This document shows, piece after piece, positions 8,275 through 16,852 of a stretch of 27,987 nt of DNA; position 1 is the first letter of the stretch, and the number at the start of each line of letters is the position of its first letter. The position numbers were made by a program, and so were the translations under genes. Source of the stretch: Candidatus Cloacimonadota bacterium (GTDB lineage: Bacteria > Cloacimonadota > Cloacimonadia > Cloacimonadales > TCS61); assembly GCA_030445745.1 (NCBI GenBank), contig JASUTE010000023.1, positions 1-27,987 on the forward strand, in the 5' to 3' direction. The notes beneath the pieces are model-generated. The model ran no database searches, was not told the DNA's origin, and worked only from the letters and a program-made list of their open reading frames with translations.

Positions 8275-10640
8275 TACAGAAATCTATCGAACCATTCAAC
8301 CATTTCTGCTAATACATGTAAATTGGAACTGCGAGCACGATAACTATGGCCTTCTAAAGGCAATAGCACCAGGCGTACAGTTCCTCCATTTCCCTTTAAT
8401 GCCTGATACATTCTTCTAGATTGTAGCGGATAAGTACCAGAATTGGGATCCTCTTCACCATGTACTAAAAGTAGAGGTTCCTTAATTTGGTCGGCAAACA
8501 TAAAGGGAGAAACTTTGATATAAAAATCTCGTGCTTCCCACAGAGTTCTTCTTTCACTTTGAAAGCCAAAGGGAGTAAGTGTACGATTATAAGCACCGCT
8601 GCGAGCAATTCCCGCCTTACACAAATCGCTGTGAGCTAATACATTTGCCACCATGAAAGCCCCATAGCTGTGACCATAGATCCCCACCCTATTTCGATCA
8701 ATAATGTTTCTCTGATCTAAATAATCGATCGCAGCTTTCACGCTGGAAAGGGTTTGTTCGATAAAATTATTGTTAACCGTATCCGGATCGCCAACAATAG
8801 GAATAGAAGCATTAGCTAAAACGGCGTAGCCTTCCAAAACTAAATATTTTATAGAACTACCCCAGAAATTAGGGAAAAGATATGGTGAAGAGCTAACCTG
8901 ATTAGCTGTAGCTGTGTTGGTGAATTCTTCTGGGTAGGCGTGAATAATAAGCGGCAATCTCTTTCCACCATTATAATTGGCTGGTAAATACAACGTTCCA
9001 AACAAATTAATACCATCTTCTCGTTTATATTGCACCAGCTCTTTCTTTAAATTGGTGATTTCGGGATAGGGATTAGCATAATTGGTGAGCTCGATGCTTT
9101 CTTTTGTTGTTATATTTAATACAGAATAATTCCGTGGTTCCATAACAGATTCACTGCGGATAAGCAATTTTTGCATAGTTTCATCCAGTACTCCGTAGAT
9201 TACCTCATATTTTTCGCCAGCACAGCGATATAGCACCTCTTTCTTACCATTTTCTAAGTTAATTTTGGCAAAGAAGGGAAAATTACCCTCCGGAGTAGCG
9301 CCAGTGTTGTTTATAGTAAAAACAAATCCATCTTTTTTCACAAATACACGTTTCCCACCAGTAGTGGTTTTAGTAACCATCCTGCCCGGATCGTTATATT
9401 CATCATTAACGCTTAAATCGTGGAAAAGTTTTCTGTTATTTGTCTTCAAATCTATCAACCAGCCGTACATCCATAATTTATCACGATCATACTCATAAGC
9501 AATCAACTCATCTTCCGCTTCCGACCAAGTGATATGGGAAAAGCGCTGCTTAGTTTTAAAAAGCAACTGGGGAGAGGAAGTAAACGGCGCTTCGATGCGC
9601 ATTATCTTATCCAGATAAGGCACTTCTATCTTTGGATCTCCTTCATCTAAAGCTACTTTATACACTAATGAAGCTGGCTTTAGCGGCTGCCACTCGAAAT
9701 AGCGGGGCCCAGTATATGTACCGCCGATAGGCACTTCATCTTGTAAAGGACGGTCGTAAACCAGATGTACAAACTTTCCTTCTTTATTCCATATAACTGT
9801 TTTCTTAGGAAACCTATAATAGGGCAGTTCATAAGAATAGGGCTGATGCAACATTTCTACCAAAATGTATTCATTATCTGGTGCAATAGCATAATCATAG
9901 ATTATAGCTGGCTTTCCTATTTTACTTGCAGACATATCTTGCAAGTTCCAGCGAACTAGTTGCGAAGTGAAAAAATAGTCGAATAATTTTTCATCATGTT
10001 TATTTTTTAGTAAATTTTGGTAAGTACGGCTTTTACTGAATTTACCACTGCTTTCTTCTATTATCGGTGAATCTGGCAGTTTCTTTTGCGGCATTTGCCC
10101 TCTGTTAGTGGGTATGGTTTTTAACAAAAGTTCGCTGCTATTGGCACACCACTGCACACAACTGTGCGAAAAAGCATTGTTCAAAATAATATTGGGAATA
10201 TGTGTAACTCTGCCAGTAGCACATTCCACTATTTTCAATTTCAATCCAGAATCTGTCTGCAATACAACTGCTAGTTTAGTTTCATCTGGTGATATTATAG
10301 TTTCTCTTATTCGAATATCTTCAACAAATTGTGGTTTTATAGCCTGCCCAGTTTCCAAATTATGAATAGTTAGGCTAGTATCGGGGTAAGCATCCATTTC
10401 TGCATTCAGTTTTATAGAAATCTCTTGTCCAGCTAATTTCACTTTACCATCGGCCAGTTGTTTTAAGGTTTGAAAAGGTCTATATTGCTTTTCTAGAGCT
10501 ATTTTGGAAAAAGATTCATAATTCCAAAATGGATTTCTGGGTGTGTCGAAAATTTTTACAATTTTTTCTGAGGGTAATTTATATTCTGCCACCATAACAC
10601 AACTTACTAATACTAAAACAGATATCCATAGTTTTTTCAA
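8274..10640 (-). CDS. Secreted S9-family serine peptidase (S9D, glutamyl endopeptidase type)
   Basis: A 788-residue prolyl-oligopeptidase-fold peptidase. An N-terminal beta-propeller-like region (about 30-520) precedes an alpha/beta-hydrolase domain with the triad Ser658 in GHSYGAFM, Asp731 in HGEEDPNSGT and His765 in LEGHSY. The neighbourhood RSGAYNRTLTPFGFQ is the signature of the S9D branch that includes the chloroplast glutamyl endopeptidase; cleavage after glutamate is therefore likely but not proved. The N-terminus is hydrophobic with LVSC, matching a lipobox at Cys14, so the enzyme is either a lipoprotein or periplasmic. The start is TTG at 10640: AAAGGAG sits four bases before it and no in-frame ATG is nearby. 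The stop overlaps the lptD start by one base, placing it in an envelope operon. Peptide turnover in an amino-acid fermenter is a reasonable role. Confidence 0.88.
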   Translation of the reverse strand: MKKLWISVLVLVSCVMVAEYKLPSEKIVKIFDTPRNPFWNYESFSKIALEKQYRPFQTLKQLADGKVKLAGQEISIKLNAEMDAYPDTSLTIHNLETGQAIKPQFVEDIRIRETIISPDETKLAVVLQTDSGLKLKIVECATGRVTHIPNIILNNAFSHSCVQWCANSSELLLKTIPTNRGQMPQKKLPDSPIIEESSGKFSKSRTYQNLLKNKHDEKLFDYFFTSQLVRWNLQDMSASKIGKPAIIYDYAIAPDNEYILVEMLHQPYSYELPYYRFPKKTVIWNKEGKFVHLVYDRPLQDEVPIGGTYTGPRYFEWQPLKPASLVYKVALDEGDPKIEVPYLDKIMRIEAPFTSSPQLLFKTKQRFSHITWSEAEDELIAYEYDRDKLWMYGWLIDLKTNNRKLFHDLSVNDEYNDPGRMVTKTTTGGKRVFVKKDGFVFTINNTGATPEGNFPFFAKINLENGKKEVLYRCAGEKYEVIYGVLDETMQKLLIRSESVMEPRNYSVLNITTKESIELTNYANPYPEITNLKKELVQYKREDGINLFGTLYLPANYNGGKRLPLIIHAYPEEFTNTATANQVSSSPYLFPNFWGSSIKYLVLEGYAVLANASIPIVGDPDTVNNNFIEQTLSSVKAAIDYLDQRNIIDRNRVGIYGHSYGAFMVANVLAHSDLCKAGIARSGAYNRTLTPFGFQSERRTLWEARDFYIKVSPFMFADQIKEPLLLVHGEEDPNSGTYPLQSRRMYQALKGNGGTVRLVLLPLEGHSYRARSSNLHVLAEMVEWFDRFL

Positions 10641-10672
10641 AACTACTCCTTTCGAAAAATATTTTTGTTGTT

Positions 10673-10693
10673 AAGCAAGAAATATGCTTGCTT
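10673..10693 (-). other. Short hairpin between rarA and the S9 peptidase gene
   Basis: A perfect 7-bp inverted repeat AAGCAAG/CTTGCTT with a seven-base loop lies just after the rarA stop. No U-run follows on the minus strand, so it is not a standard intrinsic terminator; it could be an RNA processing or stability element. Weak evidence. Confidence 0.3.
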
Positions 10694-10705
10694 TTGGCAA
10701 GAATT

Positions 10706-12031
10706 TTATTCATCCTTCTTTTTTTGCTGTTCTTTGCGTAATTTTTTCCACCAATTCAATCTTTTGCGGATCTCTCTTTCGAATCCATAGTGCGAGGGCT
10801 GGTAGAATTGCTCTTCCTGCATCTTTTCTGGGAAATAATTCTGATAATAATAGGCATTATCGTAGTTGTGTGAATATTTGTAATCTTTACCGTAATCGAG
10901 TTGCTTCATAAGTTTGGTAGGAGCATTTCTTATGTGTAAAGGAACTCCTAAGTGACTGGTTTTTTTTGCTCTGTTGGCTGCTTTTTTATATGCTGAATAG
11001 ATCGAATTGCTTTTGGGTGCTGTAGATAAATAAACCACGAGTTCTGCGATAGCAGTGTTAGCTTCAGGCATTCCCAAAAAATGCACAGCATCTTTCACAG
11101 CTATAGCTATTTTTAAAGCTTCTGGATCGGCCAGGCCAATATCCTCGGAAGCAAAGCGAACCAAACGACGTACAACATATAGCGGGTCTTCTCCTGCTTC
11201 CAACATTCTTGCTAACCAATAAAGAGCTGCTTGTGGGTCGCTGCCTCGCATCGATTTATGTAGTGCTGAAATTATGTTATAGTGTTCTTCGCGGTCTTTA
11301 TCGTAGAACATAGCTTTTTTAGCCAAAATCTCTGCCGCCTGCTTTACATCGATCTTTTGATTTTTAGAAGCACTTTTGGCTAAAATTTCCAGATAATTTA
11401 AAGCTTTGCGCCCATCGCCGCCGCTTTGTTCTGCCAGATATTTAACACAATTGGTAGTAAATGCTATCTTTTTATCCAATTTTTTTATTCCACGCTGCAG
11501 TATTTTTTCTATATCCTCGTTTTGTAAACTTTGCATCACAAAAACTTCGCAACGGGAAAGTAAAGCTGGTATTACCTCAAAAGATGGATTTTCCGTAGTT
11601 GCTCCTATCAAAATTATTGCTCCAGACTCTATATAATGCAAAAATGCATCTTGCTGCGATTTATTGAAGCGGTGTATTTCATCGATAAAGAGAATAGTAC
11701 TAACATTTTGACTTCGCAAAGTGTATTCAGCTTCTTTCATCACGTTTTTCACATCGTTTATACTGGTGAGTACTGCACTAAAAGAGATAAAACGGTTTTG
11801 GGTTCTATTTTTTATCAATCTGGCGATAGTGGTTTTACCAGTACCGGGTGGACCCCACAAAATAAAAGAACTGTAATTATCCTGCTCGATCATATTGCGT
11901 AGCAATGAACCAGGTGCTAATAATTTTTCTTGCCCCACTATTTCCGCAATTGAATCTGGCCTTATTTTTTCGGCCAAAGGAATATTGGTAGGCTTATTTT
12001 TAATTTCGAATAAAGATAACTGTTCCGACAT
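10706..12031 (-). CDS. rarA: Replication-associated recombination protein A (AAA+ ATPase)
   Basis: RarA (MgsA) is an AAA+ ATPase related to clamp loaders that acts at stalled replication forks. From the chosen start the protein has 441 residues, the normal family length. Walker A is GPPGTGKT (residues 60-67), Walker B is LFIDEIHRF (114-122) followed by NKSQQDAFL typical of the family, and sensor 1 is GATTENPSFE. The C-terminal tetramerisation region holds DPQAALYWLARMLEAGEDP and the conserved YKYSHNY segment. A longer frame reaches a TTG at 12061, but ATG 12031 has AGGAAAT just upstream and begins MSEQLSLFE as family members do. A terminator separates it from the DUF4097 gene upstream, so it should have its own promoter; I could not pick one out. 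Confidence 0.96.
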   Translation of the reverse strand: MSEQLSLFEIKNKPTNIPLAEKIRPDSIAEIVGQEKLLAPGSLLRNMIEQDNYSSFILWGPPGTGKTTIARLIKNRTQNRFISFSAVLTSINDVKNVMKEAEYTLRSQNVSTILFIDEIHRFNKSQQDAFLHYIESGAIILIGATTENPSFEVIPALLSRCEVFVMQSLQNEDIEKILQRGIKKLDKKIAFTTNCVKYLAEQSGGDGRKALNYLEILAKSASKNQKIDVKQAAEILAKKAMFYDKDREEHYNIISALHKSMRGSDPQAALYWLARMLEAGEDPLYVVRRLVRFASEDIGLADPEALKIAIAVKDAVHFLGMPEANTAIAELVVYLSTAPKSNSIYSAYKKAANRAKKTSHLGVPLHIRNAPTKLMKQLDYGKDYKYSHNYDNAYYYQNYFPEKMQEEQFYQPSHYGFEREIRKRLNWWKKLRKEQQKKKDE

Positions 12032-12082
12032 ATTATTTCCTATTTTTATTGGAAAGTGCAAAAATTAAGCCTTTTTTGTAAA

Positions 12083-12116
12083 GAAAAAAAGGAACACCGG
12101 GGGGAGGTGTTCCTTT
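12083..12116 (-). terminator. Intrinsic terminator after the DUF4097 gene
   Basis: Read on the minus strand, an 11-bp perfect stem AAAGGAACACC / GGTGTTCCTTT with a TCCCCCC loop is followed by a run of seven T overlapping the stem end. It begins 23 bases after the DUF4097 stop and before rarA, so it ends that transcript. Confidence 0.88.
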
Positions 12117-12138
12117 GAATCAGGGGATTATATCTGAT

Positions 12139-12993
12139 TTATTGCGAAAAATGATTAAGTGAATTTATTATAATTTCACCATTAGAGGAATTCAACTGCA
12201 GTTTCTTACCTCCTGCTCCCAGAGTTCCTTTTAGATTGTTTTTTCCGATATCGGTAGTATTCACACTAATTCCCTGCAATCGAACAGAACCGTTAGAAGT
12301 GTAGGCTACTATATCGGTATTCAGATTAGGTTTTAAATATACTTGGATAGAAGCATTACTGGTGGAAATAACTAAATCATCTGGTAGATTCATTATTTCT
12401 GCTTCTATTTTTCCGTTGGATGTAATTAATTTTTGCAAATTGTTAGCATTTTTTGCCGTTATATCACCATTGGAAGTAGAAGCACTTACACCACCTTTAA
12501 GGTTGTAAACAAAAATTGAACCATTGCTGGTGGTTAAATGCAAGTTGCCGGTACAATCTTCTACCCTAATAGAACCATTGGAAGTAGAGATTTCTGCATT
12601 TCCGCTACAGCCTTTTAATTCCACTTTGCCATTGGAACTGGCAATTTTTTGTACCTGTATTTTGCTGGGAATCTCTAATTCCAAATCTACACTGATATGC
12701 TGATTTAAGCTATTTTTATACTTTGTGTAAATATTTATTGCTTTCTGTGATTTATCAATTTCTATTTCTACATCCTCAAAATTGGCATTACGTTTTGTAG
12801 CGTGTTTGGTAATTTTAAGCAATATATCATCCCTGGAATTGGTTATTATATCCACCTTCCCATTTTGATTTTTTACATTTATATATTTTTGGGAAGTGAT
12901 TTCGATATTTTTCTCATTAAACTGTTTACCAAAGTCCAAAGCCATTACATTAAGGCAAAGAAGTAGAAGAATCGCTATAATTAATTTCTTCAT
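12139..12993 (-). CDS. DUF4097-type exported beta-repeat protein
   Basis: A 284-residue exported protein of unknown function, of the DUF4097 (putative auto-transporter adhesin-like) type. After a signal peptide (MKKLIIAILLLLCLNVMA, cleaved near LDF) it contains about eight repeats of roughly 18-22 residues, each centred on Ser-Asn-Gly/Ala: ASSNGKVEL, STSNGSIRV, TTSNGSIFV, STSNGDITA, ITSNGKIEA, STSNASIQV, YTSNGSVRL and NSSNGEIII. This pattern predicts a stacked beta-helix or beta-roll with the Asn-Gly turns in register. No catalytic motif is seen. The open frame begins 12 codons earlier, but ATG 12993 has a strong AAGGAG six bases before it and starts the signal peptide properly. It appears to be a single-gene transcript with a terminator just after it and operator-like repeats upstream. 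Confidence 0.85.
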   Translation of the reverse strand: MKKLIIAILLLLCLNVMALDFGKQFNEKNIEITSQKYINVKNQNGKVDIITNSRDDILLKITKHATKRNANFEDVEIEIDKSQKAINIYTKYKNSLNQHISVDLELEIPSKIQVQKIASSNGKVELKGCSGNAEISTSNGSIRVEDCTGNLHLTTSNGSIFVYNLKGGVSASTSNGDITAKNANNLQKLITSNGKIEAEIMNLPDDLVISTSNASIQVYLKPNLNTDIVAYTSNGSVRLQGISVNTTDIGKNNLKGTLGAGGKKLQLNSSNGEIIINSLNHFSQ

Positions 12994-13036
12994 AATAAAC
13001 TCCTTTCTACAGGAAACACTATTTTTCACTTATCAT

Positions 13037-13079
13037 TTTATATTCTCGCTTTATGAAAATCTTTCATAACTTTTCATAA
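13037..13079 (-). promoter_or_regulatory. Candidate promoter and operator repeats of the DUF4097 gene
   Basis: A -10-like TATAAA (13037-13042, minus strand) lies about 45 bases before the start. Where a -35 box would be, there are three copies of an 8-mer: TTATGAAA at 13051-13058 and its inverted form TTTCATAA at 13062-13069 and 13072-13079, the last two exactly ten bases apart. No good -35 is visible, which fits activator-dependent control. The binding protein is unknown. Confidence 0.35.
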
Positions 13080-13536
13080 AACCTGTTACACTACCACAGG
13101 AAAAGAATGCAATTAGTATGCCAATTAAAGATTTTTTGTAATTGTAAAAAAATATAGTGGTTACAAAGATTCTATTCTTTCGTCTTATTATCAAAATGAT
13201 AAAAATAGTAAATCAGAGTTATCAAATTTGCAAAAAAATAATAAACCAAGTTCAGGGTAGCTGGTTGAATTACACAACAATTTTTTTCCAAGAACCACCC
13301 ACAATTTCACCATCGTAATACATTAGTGAAGAAAAAGGTGAGCTAATTTGAAACTGAGAAGCACGAAAACAGCTAACCCTAAACAGTCCCAGGTGTTTAG
13401 CAAGTAATTTATTAATTTGCCTCTGGAAATTGCCTCAGCAACAAATATTCAGTCTACCATCGTCTATTGCATTATTTAGCTAGGCTCTGCTCGGCGATAG
13501 CATTAGCAAGCGAATACCAATTTCTCTTGTTCACAT
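13080..13536. other. Gene-free stretch between the DUF4097 gene and rsmI
   Basis: I see no supported gene here. The minus strand is open for 54 codons (13270-13434) without a ribosome site or a well-placed start codon, and its translation is not one I recognise. An A/T-only inverted repeat (13131-13153) could form a weak hairpin. The stretch may contain decayed sequence, the rsmI 3' end region and distal control sites. Confidence 0.4.
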
Positions 13537-14205
13537 TCACATCTTTTTCTTCAAAATAAATACAAACTCGCCTTTAGGAAGCTCTTGTGTCATCTTTTGT
13601 AGCTCTGTTAAAGTTCCCCAAAACAATTTTTCTTGTGGATAGGTAAGTTTATAAGCAATAATAGCCTGGCGTTTGCTTCCTAATACTTTGCACATATCCC
13701 GAAGTAACTGCCGCAAACGGTACGGAGCTTCTAAAAAAACAATATCGTAGTTGTTGGGAAGCTTTTTCAGTTCGATTTTTCTCTTTTCTTTATTGGCAGG
13801 CAAAAAACCATAGTAAAGAAATTGTTTTAGCGAAAGTCCACTTATCATAAGAGCTGCCATAATAGAGGAAACACCTGGAACGGAAACCACTTTAATGCCA
13901 CTTGCATGACAACAACATACAAGTCGGTTGCCAGGATCGGCAAAAAGTGGAGTTCCGGCATCGCTAATAAGAGCAGCCGATTCTTGTTGTAGTTGAATTC
14001 GTTTTAAAATATGCTCGGTTTGTTCTTCTTCGTTATGTTCGTTCAAAAGTTCCAGCGGTTTTTTAATATCGTAGCTTTTTAACAATCTGCTCCCAACTTT
14101 GCGCTCTTCACAAATCACAAAATCTACCTTATTTAAAACTTCCAGGGCTCTTTGAGTAATATCTTTTTGATTTCCAATAGGTGTGGCTACTACATAAAGT
14201 TTCAT
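13537..14205 (-). CDS. rsmI: 16S rRNA 2'-O-ribose C1402 methyltransferase, short form
   Basis: RsmI methylates the 2'-OH of C1402 in the decoding centre of 16S rRNA using S-adenosylmethionine. The SAM-binding tetrapyrrole-methylase fold is clear: YVVATPIGN at the N-terminus, NEHNEEEQ, the glycine-rich ISDAGTPLFADPG, VPGVSSIMAALMISGL and YGFLP. The protein has 222 residues against about 280 in E. coli and ends after the core (GEFVFILKKK), so the C-terminal helical domain is missing. The usual EDTR motif reads EERK here. It remains possible that this branch modifies another position. The ATG overlaps the stop of the yfhO-like gene by four bases, so the two genes are co-transcribed and probably translationally coupled. 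Confidence 0.88.
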   Translation of the reverse strand: MKLYVVATPIGNQKDITQRALEVLNKVDFVICEERKVGSRLLKSYDIKKPLELLNEHNEEEQTEHILKRIQLQQESAALISDAGTPLFADPGNRLVCCCHASGIKVVSVPGVSSIMAALMISGLSLKQFLYYGFLPANKEKRKIELKKLPNNYDIVFLEAPYRLRQLLRDMCKVLGSKRQAIIAYKLTYPQEKLFWGTLTELQKMTQELPKGEFVFILKKKM

Positions 14206-16583
14206 CTTTTTCTATATCTCCAATAAATTCCCACAATCAGCAAGATAATAACTGATAAAATTCCAATTAGACTTAACTTTAAGCTCAAATTATAAACTTC
14301 GGGTTCGAATTGAAGTTTCAAGGTATGCTCACCAGTTGGTACTACCACACCTCGTAATATATAATTGGTGGGATATATCGGAGTTTGCTCGCCATCTATG
14401 TAAGCCTTCCAGCCAGCTGGATAGTAAATTTCACTAATTGTAAGGAAGGAATTTTTATCTGTTTTTACTTTAAAAGTTAGTTCATGTAATCCAAATTGTT
14501 GTAATTTCACTTCAGTTTCTTCTGGAGTTTGCACATTTCCCACAATTTCTTCTACTATCGCTGTTTCTCCTGGATCAAATTCACTGCTGTTCAAGCGCTT
14601 TAAAACTTCATCTTCTTGTTTAATAACTTCTAAATTTTTTACAAACCAGGCACGGGGCAAATAAGTTTTGTTTTTGTATAAAGTCAGGCCATTTTGTCTG
14701 TCGTAGGCTGCCCATTCCAGTTTATCACTTGGTATTTGTCCATTGTACACAATGTATTTTGCATTCAACATATTCACCACGTTCCAATTAATTGGTAAAC
14801 GTCCATCTATTCTGGTATACAAACATTTTTCAATAACTTGTTGATAGCGTTTTAATTTGGCGCCATGATAACCACCTAAACTTTGATGATAATAAGCCCA
14901 GCGATTCTGGCCAAATTGCTGCCCAAAAGGATAAATACGGAAAATTTCATCGTCTTTTTCCAAATATCTATCTATCTTGTTTTTATTAAAACTCATAAGT
15001 TGCTGCTGGGGTTTCAAATCTTGCAAAAAACGTTTATCAACCTGCATCAGATCGGCTGTGGAAAGAACGAGAAGCAGAGTAAGAAAAACATATTTCGAAA
15101 TTTTAGTGGAATTAAACAGCCAAACTATTGCCAACAACAAAGCTGCTATTAGGAAAAAACGTAGACTGTCGCTACGTAAAAGCTGAAATCTCTGCAAGCT
15201 AAGCTCCTGCAGATGACGACTAGCATAATTGTAGCCCCTACTCTGACCATAGTACTGCACATATTGATTTACAATTTCACTCTGCTCGGCATCTTTCACA
15301 AAATCAAGCTTTTGCAAGCTACCTTGCAGCAGCAGAAAAATAACAAACAGTACAGCTATCGCTATGAAGCAGCTCCGTAACAATTTCTGCATATTTTGTC
15401 TGTTGCTTAAGATATATTTTATTCCATAACCAGCTAAAACTACTACGGCAAATTGTAGCAGTACCAAAGTCATAGCGGGTACTCGAAATTTATTGTAAAA
15501 TGGGAAATACTTTAACATGAAATCGGAAAGAATTTTGAAATATTTGCCAAATGCAAGCAGCAAAGAAACTATTGAAACAATTGTGAAAGTGCGCACCAGC
15601 CTGTTCTTCTTAAAATAGGCAAAAATAGCCAGTAGTGCCAGCAAGAAAATAAAACCACCCATATACATGGAAGTTTGGGTAAATTGCATCCAACCCCAAT
15701 AATCCGGTGAAACGCCACCAAAGAAGTTTGGTGCAAGAAAAGTGAGCATTTCCAACGGATGAAACGACCAGCTAGTGGCATAGGCTGTATCCAATCCCTC
15801 ACTACCACCTCTTATGGTGTATTGACTGTATTCGTAAATAGAAAGATAAGGTTGTGAAACAGCCATAAATGAAAGTATAAAGACTATTAGCAGCAAGCCG
15901 GTAAATTTAAGAAATTCAGTAATATTCTTATCTTTTACACTGTAAACCAAGTAGGAAATCCAATAAATTCCTATCATCAGGAATGTATAATAACTAATTT
16001 GGGCATGATTTTCCCTTAACTGACCAATAATTGCTATTCCTAGCAACGCTAAAGATAGAATATTTTTCTTATTTTTTAATAATAATAACGCCCACATTAT
16101 CCAAGGAATATAAATTATTGCTTTTACTTTGGTATTATGTCCAATTTCTATAAGCCCCTGAAAATGAGTGCTAAGAGCAAAAGCAAGGGCAGTAATAAGC
16201 GCTACTATTGGCTCGAAACCTAAATAGATCATTAAAATATAAACGCCCACTCCCGCCATAAATAGTAGCAGAACCCGCCAGTTGATTACTTTGTTAGTGA
16301 TATTTTTTATCTCATTGATAAAGGGATATTTTGCACCAAAGCTAATAAGATAGGAAGGCATACCAGAAAAAACATTCGGATTCCATAAAGCTTGATCTTT
16401 GTGTTCGCTATTGTATTCCAATATAGCTTGGGCTGAAGCGCGCCATTGCTGGCTATCGCTAGCCGGTGGTGCATAACCTTTAAAGGCCATATCAAAAAAA
16501 GCAATAGCTAAAACTAAAAACAATAATCCAATAAAAATATAGTGCGAGTACTTTCCCTGAAAAATTTTATTCCACATTTCCAT
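14202..16583 (-). CDS. YfhO-like polytopic membrane protein (GT-C type)
   Basis: A 793-residue integral membrane protein of the YfhO family, related to GT-C glycosyltransferases that use polyprenyl-linked sugars. One N-terminal helix is followed by an extracytoplasmic loop with the GT-C-type acidic region (APPASDSQQW, then WNPNVFSGMPSY), about ten more hydrophobic segments up to residue ~500, a large extracytoplasmic domain (about 510-770, with YHQSLGGYHGAKLKRYQ and the lectin-like YPAGWKAYIDG), and a final helix before the basic tail YWRYRKR. In Bacillus, YfhO has been linked to lipoteichoic acid glycosylation; the acceptor here is unknown. The frame opens at a GTG four codons earlier, but ATG 16583 has GTGAGG six bases upstream. 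rsmI follows with a four-base overlap. Confidence 0.85.
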   Translation of the reverse strand: MEMWNKIFQGKYSHYIFIGLLFLVLAIAFFDMAFKGYAPPASDSQQWRASAQAILEYNSEHKDQALWNPNVFSGMPSYLISFGAKYPFINEIKNITNKVINWRVLLLFMAGVGVYILMIYLGFEPIVALITALAFALSTHFQGLIEIGHNTKVKAIIYIPWIMWALLLLKNKKNILSLALLGIAIIGQLRENHAQISYYTFLMIGIYWISYLVYSVKDKNITEFLKFTGLLLIVFILSFMAVSQPYLSIYEYSQYTIRGGSEGLDTAYATSWSFHPLEMLTFLAPNFFGGVSPDYWGWMQFTQTSMYMGGFIFLLALLAIFAYFKKNRLVRTFTIVSIVSLLLAFGKYFKILSDFMLKYFPFYNKFRVPAMTLVLLQFAVVVLAGYGIKYILSNRQNMQKLLRSCFIAIAVLFVIFLLLQGSLQKLDFVKDAEQSEIVNQYVQYYGQSRGYNYASRHLQELSLQRFQLLRSDSLRFFLIAALLLAIVWLFNSTKISKYVFLTLLLVLSTADLMQVDKRFLQDLKPQQQLMSFNKNKIDRYLEKDDEIFRIYPFGQQFGQNRWAYYHQSLGGYHGAKLKRYQQVIEKCLYTRIDGRLPINWNVVNMLNAKYIVYNGQIPSDKLEWAAYDRQNGLTLYKNKTYLPRAWFVKNLEVIKQEDEVLKRLNSSEFDPGETAIVEEIVGNVQTPEETEVKLQQFGLHELTFKVKTDKNSFLTISEIYYPAGWKAYIDGEQTPIYPTNYILRGVVVPTGEHTLKLQFEPEVYNLSLKLSLIGILSVIILLIVGIYWRYRKR

Positions 16584-16608
16584 AAAAAACCTCACTTACA
16601 GTTTTTTA

Positions 16609-16638
16609 CTAATATTCAGAAATCTTCTAACTGGTCAA
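16609..16638 (-). promoter_or_regulatory. Candidate promoter for yfhO-like gene and rsmI
   Basis: On the minus strand TTGACC (16633-16638) is followed after 18 bases by TATTAG (16609-16614), giving a leader of about 20 bases that carries GTGAGG. An alternative AATATT at 16-base spacing is about as good. The imperfect arms AACTGGT and ACTAGTT flank the -35 region, so an operator here is possible. Moderate support only. Confidence 0.38.
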
Positions 16639-16742
16639 TAAAAAGTTTGATAACTAGTTTATCCTGCTTCCAATCTTATTAAAGTTGTAGATTCCCTTTT
16701 AGTCCATATTCTATCTACCATTCAATTTTGTAAAAACTTAAT

Positions 16743-16771
16743 TAGTTTCCTATCAAATAAGTTAGAAACTA
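16743..16771. promoter_or_regulatory. Inverted repeat upstream of uvrB in the divergent spacer
   Basis: The divergent spacer 16584-16852 holds the putative minus-strand promoter plus very AT-rich sequence in front of uvrB. A 7-bp inverted repeat TAGTTTC / GAAACTA with a 15-base spacer lies about 80 bases before uvrB. UvrB is SOS-controlled in many bacteria, but this does not match the E. coli or Bacillus LexA boxes. No confident uvrB promoter could be chosen. Confidence 0.2.
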
Positions 16772-16852
16772 CTAGAAAATTGCTTTTTTACTTGCTTTTT
16801 TATTCAATTTTGTTCATCTTATTTAATACTAAAATTAAAATAATAGGAAATT

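Noticed and set aside
12032-12061. Longer rarA start at TTG 12061
   Set aside because: ATG 12031 has AGGAAAT just upstream and begins with MSEQLSLFE as family members do; the added residues are not family-like.
12994-13029. Longer start for the DUF4097 gene
   Set aside because: The extra 12 codons would bury the signal peptide, and AAGGAG precedes the inner ATG.
13131-13153. A/T-only inverted repeat as a bidirectional terminator
   Set aside because: The stem is nearly all A-T pairs and lies far from either gene end; such repeats are expected by chance here.
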